Assembly: GCA_016926925.1 (NCBI GenBank)
Contig: JAFGNQ010000092.1
Location: 1-13,220 of the forward strand
Origin: Candidatus Aminicenantota bacterium
GTDB taxonomy: Bacteria; Acidobacteriota; Aminicenantia; Aminicenantales; Aminicenantaceae
Direction of reading: 5' to 3'
Length of the DNA stretch: 13,220 nucleotides
Both the position numbers and the translations under genes were made by a program. This document shows positions 7,365-13,220 of this stretch, piece by piece (positions within the stretch are counted from its first letter, which is position 1; each line of letters begins with the position of its first letter). The notes under the pieces are model-generated. The model was given only the letters and a program-made list of their open reading frames with translations. It was not told the DNA's origin and ran no database searches.

Positions 7365-7393
7365 TTGCTTCTTTAATTGTGCAGTGCTATCAT
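7365..7393 (+). promoter_or_regulatory. Probable promoter of the M20 metallo-hydrolase gene
   Basis: TTGCTT (7365-7370) and TATCAT (7388-7393) are separated by 17 bases. The -10 matches five of six consensus positions, the -35 only three. Initiation near 7400 would leave a leader of about 17 bases before the ATG at 7417. The promoter is back-to-back with the exopolysaccharide promoter, the two -35 elements being about 50 bases apart. Confidence 0.45.
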
Positions 7394-7416
7394 TTTCCAA
7401 GCGCAGAGAAACAGGC

Positions 7417-8647
7417 ATGAAGAAACTGGAAAAAATTCTTCGCCGCATCGATTCATTCCGCGACGAAATGATTGATTTGCAGATCCGGCTGTGCGCAATT
7501 CCGGCGATCGCGCCGAGTAACGGCGGTGAGGGGGAGTACAAGAAAGCCAAGGCACTTCTTGACTTTATTCAGGTGAGCGGATTCGACAAGGTGGATCTCA
7601 TTAAGGCTCCGGACTTGGATGCCGAAGGAGGCTATAGGCCGAATATCCTATTCCTATGTCAAGGGACAAGATCCTTCCAAAACCGTATGGATCATGTGCC
7701 ATATGGATGTCGTGCCCCCGGGAGAGCTTTCATTATGGCATGGGAATCCATTTAGAGCATGGGTAGAGGCAGGGAAAATATACGGACGCGGGATTGAAGA
7801 CAACCAGCAAGATATGGTGGCGGCTCTGTTTGCCGTCAAGGCTTTTCGCGCCGAAGGCATTAAACCCAATTTCGACGTGGGCATTGCTCTGGTCTCGGAT
7901 GAAGAAACCGGAAGCACAAAAGGCATCAAGTACGTCTTGAGTCATGCCAACCCGTTCAGAAAAGAGGATTTCATCATTGTTCCTGATGCAGGAAACAGGG
8001 ACGGCACTATGATCGAGGTTGCCGAAAAAAGCATCCTATGGCTCAAATTCACCACATACGGCCGGCAAGCCCACGGGTCGACCCCGGAGCGCGGCATCAA
8101 CAGCTTCAAGGCTGCCGCATCCCTTATAACAGAGCTGAATGCGCTTTACAAAACCTTCAATTGCGAAGACGCTCTCTATGATACGCCCATTTCCACATTC
8201 GAGCCCACAAAAAAGGAACCCAATGTCCCCAACATCAACACCATACCAGGAGAGGATGTGTTTTACATGGACTGCCGGATTTTGCCGGATTACGATCTCA
8301 AGACCGTGGAAGACGAAATCGAAAAACACGTGCGAAAGGTGGAAGAAGATTTTCGTGTAAGGATCATCATAGAAGAAGTGCAAAAAACCCCAGCAGCGCC
8401 GTCAACTTCACCCGAAGCTGCCGTTATCCTTGCCCTGAAAAAGGCCGTTAAGGATATTTACCACAATGAAGCCAAACCGACAGGCATCGGCGGCGGCACA
8501 GTTGCCGGACTCCTTCGCCGTGCCCATTATGAAGTGGCCGGTTGGTCCAGAACAGACGAGACGGCTCACCAACCCAACGAGTACTGTGTTATCGATAACA
8601 TGCTGGGCGATGCTAAAGTTTTTGCCCATATTTTTCTGCAGCCGTAG
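7417..8647 (+). pseudogene. M20-family metallo-hydrolase (ArgE/DapE-like), frameshifted
   Basis: M20 zinc amidohydrolase/peptidase, disrupted. The first frame (7417 onward, MKKLEKILRRIDSFRDEM...) runs through AEGGYRPNI and then loses homology, stopping at 7755. The +1 frame resumes the family at YVKGQDPSKTVWIMCHMD. Removing one base near 7650-7655 (within CTATTCCTA) restores a continuous product of 409 residues, the usual length. The rejoined protein has the metal-binding His-x-Asp (CHMDVV, about 95-97), bridging Asp in RGIEDNQQD (about 128), catalytic Glu-Glu in VSDEETGS (about 162-163), Asp in IIVPDAGN (about 190), and the final His in TDETAHQPNEY (about 384). All active-site residues survive, so a recent mutation or a sequencing error both fit. 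The substrate is unknown: N-acyl amino acid, diaminopimelate intermediate or dipeptide. The gene may be co-transcribed with cutA, 101 bases downstream. Confidence 0.8.
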
Positions 8648-8752
8648 CCGAGAAAATACGGATACAAAGATGTGATCCCGGATATCGCCTTCGGCGAGAG
8701 TGTGCGGGCAACACATCCGTACATGCTGCGGTATGAGAGGGATTTCAAATGA
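8648..8752 (+). other. Open 34-codon extension in frame with the M20 gene, after its TAG
   Basis: Immediately after the M20 stop (TAG, 8645-8647) the same frame stays open for 34 codons, reading PRKYGYKDVIPDIAFG... to ...HPYMLRYERDFK. It ends at TGA 8750-8752, which overlaps the cutA start as ATGA. The translation looks protein-like, and the exact overlap with the next gene is what a true gene end looks like in compact operons. It may be the former C-terminus of the M20 protein cut by a nonsense mutation, a residue of another lost gene, or chance (34 open codons are not rare). I do not recognise the sequence. Confidence 0.35.
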
Positions 8753-9069
8753 GCGAATTCATTCTCGTAATGACTACCGTCCCGGATGAAGAGACGGGAA
8801 GAATCCTCGCCGAAAATATCGTCACGGAACGCATTGCTGCCTGTGTTACTCTATCCGCGGCTGCCCGATCTTTTTATTGGTGGCAGGGAAAAATAGCCAG
8901 CGAACGGGAATTCACGCTCCTTATTAAAACGCAAAATCATCTCTACCCTGAGCTCGAGATAAGAATTCTTGAACTGCATCCGTATGAGGTGCCGGAAATC
9001 GTATGTCTCCCCATCCTTGCCGGCTCTAAAACCTACCTCGACTGGATAAAAAGCGTTACGAAAAGCTAG
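8749..9069 (+). CDS. cutA: Divalent-cation tolerance protein CutA
   Basis: This 106-residue protein of the CutA1 family is a small trimeric ferredoxin-like-fold protein, linked genetically to copper/divalent metal tolerance in Escherichia coli; its biochemical role is still unclear. Visible hallmarks are VMTTVPDEETGRILAENIV (7-25), ERIAACV (27-33), the YWWQGKI strand, EFTLLIKT and the HPYEVPEIV signature (76-84), followed by YLDWI near the C-terminus. Length and motif spacing are normal. A purine-rich AGAGGG site lies 6-8 bases before the ATG, and the start overlaps the TGA of the open stretch that follows the M20 gene, so coupling to that transcript is likely. No terminator stem is visible after the stop; the facing histone deacetylase gene ends 4 bases away. 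Confidence 0.95.
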   Translation: MSEFILVMTTVPDEETGRILAENIVTERIAACVTLSAAARSFYWWQGKIASEREFTLLIKTQNHLYPELEIRILELHPYEVPEIVCLPILAGSKTYLDWIKSVTKS

Positions 9070-9073
9070 TCTG

Positions 9074-10027
9074 TCACCTATATTTTTTTTTGAAACGCCG
9101 AGCTGTCTCAATGGTCTGGAGATGGATTTGAACCGTATCTTCCACATCGAAGGCATACCCTCCGGCCAAGAGGACGGCTAGGGGGATTCTCAACCTCAAG
9201 GCCTCTCCGATCACGATTCTCCCCCTCTCATTGAGCCCCTCTTTCGTCACCCTCAGACCTCCTAACTGATCCTTTTCGTAAGGGTCGGCTCCAGCCAGAT
9301 AGAAAATCAGGTCAGGAGCGAATTGTTCGTAGATACGGGGAAAATGTTCGCGAAGGACAGAGATGTACTTCTCGTCCCCATCACCGGACCACAGCCCGAT
9401 ATCCAAATCGCCTTCCGGTTTGTCCGCCGGATAGAGATCCATTTGGTGTATAGAGAGCGTAAATACAGAATCCCTTCCGGAAAATATGGAAGCGGTTCCG
9501 TTTCCCTGATGGACATCACAATCCACGACCAGAACCTTACCGATGCGGTTTATATCCAAAAGCTTGGCCGCGGCCACAGCGACATCGTTCAAAATACAGA
9601 AACCCTCACCGTGTCCGGCAAAAGCATGGTGGAATCCGCCGCCGATGTGGACAGCCAGCCCTTCTTCAAGCGCCGTTTCGGCAGCCGCGATCGTTCCGCC
9701 GACATGCAGACATGCAAAATCAAACATCTCAGGAGAATAAGGAATCTCCAGTGCCAGAGTCTCCGAGTGGGAGAGCCGTCCCGTTCTCAACTTGCGCATG
9801 TACTTTGCTGTATGCACGCGAAGAATGTCTTCCTCCGATGCAGGGTGCGGCGTAATGAAATTGGTCTTATTCACTCCGCTGATCAAGAGCTTTTCGTAGA
9901 TCAGCCTGTACTTCCGCAACGGAAAGAGATGAGTCCCGATATCGACCATCCAATAGCTGTCGCTGTAGACGAATTTGAAGGGGTACCCCCTCTTCAAAAA
10001 TCCAAAAATGCTTTTCAAGATGGCCAT
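9074..10027 (-). CDS. Histone deacetylase family protein (class IV-like)
   Basis: This is a 317-residue zinc-dependent deacetylase of the arginase/deacetylase fold. Family features are YSDSYWMVDIGTHLFPLRKY (21-40) and the catalytic His pair in GGGFHHAF (H133, H134). The metal ligands are D171 and H173 in VVDCDVHQGNG and D248 in YLAGADPYEKD, and the catalytic Tyr is in LLAGGY (Y291). The FP-x-x-KY start and the DLDIGLWSGDGDEKY segment resemble the class IV (HDAC11-like) group. Bacterial members act on acetylated small molecules, polyamines or proteins; the substrate here is unknown. The ATG at 10027 is preferred over an upstream in-frame TTG at 10045, as neither has a strong ribosome site and the shorter form begins closer to the conserved domain. 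It converges on cutA and diverges from the proline dehydrogenase gene. Confidence 0.92.
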   Translation of the reverse strand: MAILKSIFGFLKRGYPFKFVYSDSYWMVDIGTHLFPLRKYRLIYEKLLISGVNKTNFITPHPASEEDILRVHTAKYMRKLRTGRLSHSETLALEIPYSPEMFDFACLHVGGTIAAAETALEEGLAVHIGGGFHHAFAGHGEGFCILNDVAVAAAKLLDINRIGKVLVVDCDVHQGNGTASIFSGRDSVFTLSIHQMDLYPADKPEGDLDIGLWSGDGDEKYISVLREHFPRIYEQFAPDLIFYLAGADPYEKDQLGGLRVTKEGLNERGRIVIGEALRLRIPLAVLLAGGYAFDVEDTVQIHLQTIETARRFKKKYR

Positions 10028-10271
10028 CTTCGATATACATAACAAAAAAACAAGGTGCCGTAAAGGAACGGAAAGGGTTTGACAACTTTGATTTTAACAA
10101 CGCATCCGTATGTCTTTTTCATCAGAGCCGTTTTTTCTTTATGAGAATGATCCAGCAATACTGGGTTCAGGCGCGAAAATGACACTTGAAGTTTCCACCA
10201 AAATGGATTAGTGTTTCTATTTCGACAGCGTGCATATCACCAGACAATTTTCAGGCTGAAAGGAGCCATCG

Positions 10272-11183
10272 ATGAATGTGAAAACCTCTATTGTCAACCT
10301 AGCCCCTACTCCCTTGGTCAAACTGTTTGCCGGTCCCTACGTGGCCGGAGACAGCATCGAAGCCGCGCTAAAAACCGCTCAACTCTTCTGGAAAGAAAGG
10401 CAGGTGTGCTCCACTATAGACCTGCTGGGGGAGGAGTTGGACAATGACCAAGAAGTCCAGTACACAGTAGATCTTTACAAAAGGCTTATCGACGCCTTAG
10501 GCTCACAAGAGTACGCCACGCTTTCCATGAAGCCGACACAATTAGGAAGTCACCGCGGCACCGAGCACTGCCGGGAAATCATGGAGGAGATCGTTGTCTA
10601 TGCCGAGAGACAAAAAATCCCTGTCACACTGGACATGGAAGACCACCCCTTCACCGATATGACATTGGAAATCTTCAGAGCGTTGAAACGCAGTCATCCG
10701 ACATTCGGTACCGTGCTCCAATCCCGTCTTTTCCGAACAGATGCGGACATCGAATCCATCAAAGGTCTGGAAGCACGCATCCGCATCTGTATTGGAATCT
10801 ATAACGAGCCGAAAAATATCGCCATGCAGAGCAAGCCGGAAATGAAAAAAAAGATGCTCGAGCAATTGAAAGTACTGTTCAAAGAAGGTCATTACCCTGA
10901 AGTCGCCACACATGATAAGGCCGTCATCCAGGAGGCCATCAACATAGCCGATGGGCTCAACATGGGAAAAGACCGCTATGAAGTTCAGATGCTTATGGGC
11001 GTTCCGATGCAGGCTTTCCAGGATGAGCTCGTCCGAAGCGGCATCCGCGTCCGACTCTACGTTCCCTTTGCCGAAGATTGGAAGTACGCAGCGGCGTATG
11101 CCAAACGCAGGCTGGCCTCCAACCCGGCCATGGCGGTCTACGTCATGAAGAACATCGTCAACAAGGCATTCGGCAAACACTGA
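10272..11183 (+). CDS. Proline dehydrogenase (stand-alone PRODH)
   Basis: This 303-residue FAD-dependent TIM-barrel enzyme would oxidise L-proline to pyrroline-5-carboxylate, passing electrons to the quinone pool. Motifs in order are STIDLLGE (47-54), KPTQLG (87-92), TLDMED (119-124), VLQSRLFRT (148-156), VATHD (211-215), EVQMLMG (237-243), RLYVPFAEDW (261-270) and the substrate-carboxylate Arg pair in KRRLASNP (R279, R280). Length equals the monofunctional Thermus/Bacillus type; there is no fused aldehyde dehydrogenase. The usual RLVKGAY segment reads RICIGIY (171-177), keeping the Arg but losing the Lys and Ala, and VLQAYL reads VLQSRL, so this is a divergent member. AGGAG at 10261-10265, six bases before the ATG, fixes the start. 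No pyrroline-5-carboxylate dehydrogenase gene is adjacent, so that second step must be encoded elsewhere. Confidence 0.9.
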   Translation: MNVKTSIVNLAPTPLVKLFAGPYVAGDSIEAALKTAQLFWKERQVCSTIDLLGEELDNDQEVQYTVDLYKRLIDALGSQEYATLSMKPTQLGSHRGTEHCREIMEEIVVYAERQKIPVTLDMEDHPFTDMTLEIFRALKRSHPTFGTVLQSRLFRTDADIESIKGLEARIRICIGIYNEPKNIAMQSKPEMKKKMLEQLKVLFKEGHYPEVATHDKAVIQEAINIADGLNMGKDRYEVQMLMGVPMQAFQDELVRSGIRVRLYVPFAEDWKYAAAYAKRRLASNPAMAVYVMKNIVNKAFGKH

Positions 11184-11236
11184 TCGGCAACTCGAGAGTA
11201 GGAAGAAAAGAGCATCTCCAGAACCGTGATGGTTTT

Positions 11237-11273
11237 AAAGGAGCCGGAAAATACATAATCCGGCCTCTCCTTT
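11237..11273 (+). terminator. Probable terminator after proline dehydrogenase
   Basis: AAAGGAG (11237-11243) pairs with CTCCTTT (11267-11273), and within it CCGG (11244-11247) pairs with CCGG (11260-11263), leaving a 12-base A/T-rich loop and a CCT bulge. The pyrimidine-rich TTTCTCTC overlaps and follows the right arm. It begins 53 bases past the proline dehydrogenase stop and lies between that gene and the facing ppdK gene, so it may serve both. The lack of a clean T tract makes the call moderate. Confidence 0.45.
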
Positions 11274-11350
11274 CTCTCAAGCGGCTCGCTTTATTCGTCT
11301 GGACTGTACTCTAGCGATAGCTCAGAACTGCAGGGAAAGGTGAAATCCTC

Positions 11351-13220
11351 TTACTTCATGCCAGGCTTGAGAGTGACCTGGGCGGCAGCCAGTCGGGCGA
11401 TCGGAATCTGGTAAGCCGAACAGCTGACGTAATTGAGACCTATTTTGTGACAGAAATAGATCGAGCGCGGGTCTCCTCCGTGAACACCACAGATGCCCAC
11501 CTTGAGATCCGGCCGTGTCTTCCGTCCTTTTTCCACTGCCCATTTCATCAATTCGCCCACACCGTTGATGTCCACGGTTGTGAAAGGATCGTCCTTCCAG
11601 ATTCCGGCCGTGAGATAATGATTGATGAAGCCGGCCCCATCGTCCCGGGAGATACCGAACGTGGTCTGGGTGAGGTCATTCGTCCCGAAGGAAAAGAACT
11701 CGGCCTCGCGAGCTACTTCATCCGCAGTGATAGCCGCTCTCGGGATTTCTATCATGGTACCAACAGTGTACTCCAGCTTGACTCCATACTTTTGAATGAG
11801 TTCTTCCGCCACCCGGACAATGATCTTTTTTTGATTTTCCAGTTCCTCAACAGACCCGATCAACGGGACCATGATCTCAGGAAGGACCTTTTTCCCTTCG
11901 CTAGCCAGCTCGCAGGCTGCCTCAAAAATTGCCTGCGCCTGCATTTCAATAATTTCCGGGAAGGTAACCCCTAGGCGGCACCCCCGATGCCCCAGCATCG
12001 GATTGAACTCGGAAAGCGCTTTGACCCTCTCTAGAATTTTTTCGAGTTCATGCAATTTTTCCTTTTCGCTGGAGCCGGAAACTTTGAGTTCGGCGATTTC
12101 CACCATCAGGTCCTCTTTCTTGGGCAGAAACTCATGGAGAGGAGGGTCAAGGGTACGGATGGTAACGGGATGCCCCTTCATAGCTACGAAAAGATCATAA
12201 AAGTCCTTTTTTTGGAAGGGAAGGAGTTCTTTCAGATTTTCACGTCTTTCCTCCTCGGTCTCGGCCATGATCATTTGCTTTATGAAGGGGAGTCTCTCTC
12301 TCTCGAAAAACATGTGTTCCGTCCGAGTAAGCCCGATGCCCTCGGCGCCAAAGGCAAAAGCCATGCGGGCGTCATCGGGCGTATCCGCATTGGCCCGGAC
12401 TCCCAAATGCCTGACTTCATCAGCCCAGGAAAGGAGCTTCGTGAAATAGCGGAAGGTCTCCGAATCTTCGGGTTTCAACGCTCCTTTGACAACTTGGATG
12501 ATTTCAGAAGGCTTGGTTTGGATTTCTCCGAGAAGCACTTCTCCGGTACTCCCGTCTATCGAAATCCAGTCTCCTTCCTTAATGCGCTTGCCGCCGGCCA
12601 TAAAATATTTTTCTTCTTCGTTGGGCACGACAGCTCCGCAACCGACAACAGCCGGCTTTCCCATCTGCCTGCCTACAACAGCGGCATGTGATGTCATGCC
12701 TCCTGTAGCGGTCAGGATTCCCTGTGAAGCGCTCATGCCGTGGATGTCATCAGGCGAGGTCTCTTCTCTGACCAAAACAACCTTTTTGCCCGACTCTTTC
12801 CAAGCAACAGCATCATCGGCCAAAAAGACCACCTGTCCGGCTGCGGCTCCAGGGGAAGCCGCAAGGCCCTTAGCCAACACATCATGGCTCATTTTTTCCT
12901 TGGCATCAAAGACAGGATGCAAGAGCTGATCCAAAGCGCCCGGCTCGACCAGAAAGAGCGCTTTTTCCTTAGAGATGAGCCCTTCCTCGACCAGATCCAC
13001 AGCAATCTTGACAGCCGCCCACCCCGTCCGCTTTCCGCTCCGCGTCTGAAGCATGTAGAGCTTTTTCTCCTGAACTGTGAATTCAAAATCCTGAACATCT
13101 TGATAGTGCTGTTCCAGCCGCGTGGTTATTTCGTCCAGTTCCTTGTAGACTTCGGGCATATCTTCTCTCAAATCGCACAATGGAGACGGTGTTCGAGTCC
13201 CGGCCACCACATCTTCGCCC
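11351..13220 (-). CDS. ppdK: Pyruvate, phosphate dikinase, C-terminal part (5' end outside window)
   Basis: About 623 visible codons of a protein normally near 880-900 residues; the gene runs off the right edge. The enzyme interconverts ATP, pyruvate and phosphate with AMP, PEP and pyrophosphate in the cytoplasm. The visible part starts at GEDVVAG, the end of the nucleotide-binding domain, followed by FTVQEKKLYMLQTRSGKRT. The swivelling phosphohistidine domain has TATGGMTSHAAVVGRQMGK with the His codon at 12686-12688. The PEP/pyruvate barrel has GVRANADTPDDARMAFAFG, GIGLTRTEHMFF, TIRTLDPPLHEFLP, FNPMLGHRGCRLG, GTMIEIPRAA, FFSFGTNDLTQTTFG and the catalytic Cys in VGICGVHGGDP (Cys codon 11489-11491). 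Near the C-terminus the usual CGEHGG reads CGVHGG and the usual SCSPFRVP reads SCSAYQIP. No start or promoter is visible; the stop faces the proline dehydrogenase terminator. Confidence 0.97.
   Translation of the reverse strand, partial: GEDVVAGTRTPSPLCDLREDMPEVYKELDEITTRLEQHYQDVQDFEFTVQEKKLYMLQTRSGKRTGWAAVKIAVDLVEEGLISKEKALFLVEPGALDQLLHPVFDAKEKMSHDVLAKGLAASPGAAAGQVVFLADDAVAWKESGKKVVLVREETSPDDIHGMSASQGILTATGGMTSHAAVVGRQMGKPAVVGCGAVVPNEEEKYFMAGGKRIKEGDWISIDGSTGEVLLGEIQTKPSEIIQVVKGALKPEDSETFRYFTKLLSWADEVRHLGVRANADTPDDARMAFAFGAEGIGLTRTEHMFFERERLPFIKQMIMAETEEERRENLKELLPFQKKDFYDLFVAMKGHPVTIRTLDPPLHEFLPKKEDLMVEIAELKVSGSSEKEKLHELEKILERVKALSEFNPMLGHRGCRLGVTFPEIIEMQAQAIFEAACELASEGKKVLPEIMVPLIGSVEELENQKKIIVRVAEELIQKYGVKLEYTVGTMIEIPRAAITADEVAREAEFFSFGTNDLTQTTFGISRDDGAGFINHYLTAGIWKDDPFTTVDINGVGELMKWAVEKGRKTRPDLKVGICGVHGGDPRSIYFCHKIGLNYVSCSAYQIPIARLAAAQVTLKPGMK

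Noticed and set aside
7619..8647. Treating the second M20 frame as an independent 342-residue gene
   Set aside because: It lacks the family N-terminus, which is present in the preceding frame directly abutting it; a single frameshifted gene explains both.
9323..10042. 239-codon plus-strand open frame opposite the histone deacetylase gene
   Set aside because: It is antisense to a gene with all catalytic residues intact, and its own translation has no family features.
10079..10108. Perfect TTGACA at 10079-10084 as a promoter for proline dehydrogenase
   Set aside because: No acceptable -10 lies 15-19 bases downstream (the sequence there is GCATCC-like).
10160..10215. Short stretch with GACACTTGAAGTTTCCACC, reminiscent of the ends of some insertion sequences
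   Set aside because: There is no transposase frame, no matching opposite end and no target duplication; the resemblance is from memory only. The 10028-10271 spacer shows no other clear element.
11308..11345. GCGATAGCTCAG followed by GGTGAAATCC looked like tRNA D-arm and T-arm fragments
   Set aside because: The interval is too short for a tRNA, there is no acceptor or anticodon stem, and it abuts the ppdK stop codon.

Overview
This is a bacterial window of roughly even base composition. It is gene-dense, with short intergenic gaps, 4-base ATGA overlaps, and Shine-Dalgarno sites at some but not all starts. The gene content (undecaprenyl-phosphate-linked exopolysaccharide synthesis, CutA, a class IV-type histone deacetylase homologue, stand-alone proline dehydrogenase, pyruvate phosphate dikinase) suits a Gram-negative, probably anaerobic or amino-acid-using organism. 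A Desulfobacterota-like or Acidobacteriota/Aminicenantes-like origin is my guess; the sequence read by eye does not settle it.

Layout. Bases 1-378 hold no convincing protein gene but are rich in structure: a possible plus-strand terminator with a T8 tract, a -10-like TATAAA sharing its last T, a long inverted repeat at 252-381, and a 14-base direct repeat. Bases 379-7279 are a six-gene minus-strand exopolysaccharide/O-antigen-type operon. In order of transcription it encodes GT4 (MtfB-like), GT4, GT2, GT4, GT4 (WbaZ-like) and the membrane priming polyprenyl glycosylphosphotransferase. Three junctions are ATGA overlaps, one is an 8-base overlap and one is a 33-base gap. A strong sigma70-type promoter (TTGACA-17-TACATT) ends so close to the first ATG that the mRNA should be leaderless. 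A second promoter points the other way, towards an M20 metallopeptidase gene.

Bases 7417-8647 encode that M20 metallo-hydrolase. It is broken by a +1 frameshift near 7650, and an in-frame open stretch continues past its TAG up to an ATGA overlap with cutA (8749-9069). A class IV-type histone deacetylase homologue (9074-10027, minus) converges on cutA with only 4 bases between. Diverging from it is a proline dehydrogenase gene (10272-11183, plus), followed by a probable terminator. The right end holds the C-terminal two-thirds of pyruvate phosphate dikinase (minus strand, running off the window).

How the genes work together. The six-gene cluster would load a first sugar phosphate onto undecaprenyl phosphate and extend it with up to five further transferases. 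Export and polymerisation genes (Wzx, Wzy, Wza/Wzc) are not in this window. The right-hand genes are unlinked metabolic functions (peptide or amide hydrolysis, proline oxidation, pyruvate/PEP interconversion). I found no CRISPR array, rRNA, convincing tRNA, transposase, or clearly new defence-type system. The observations most worth following are the structured left end, the leaderless operon start and the doubly disrupted M20 gene.
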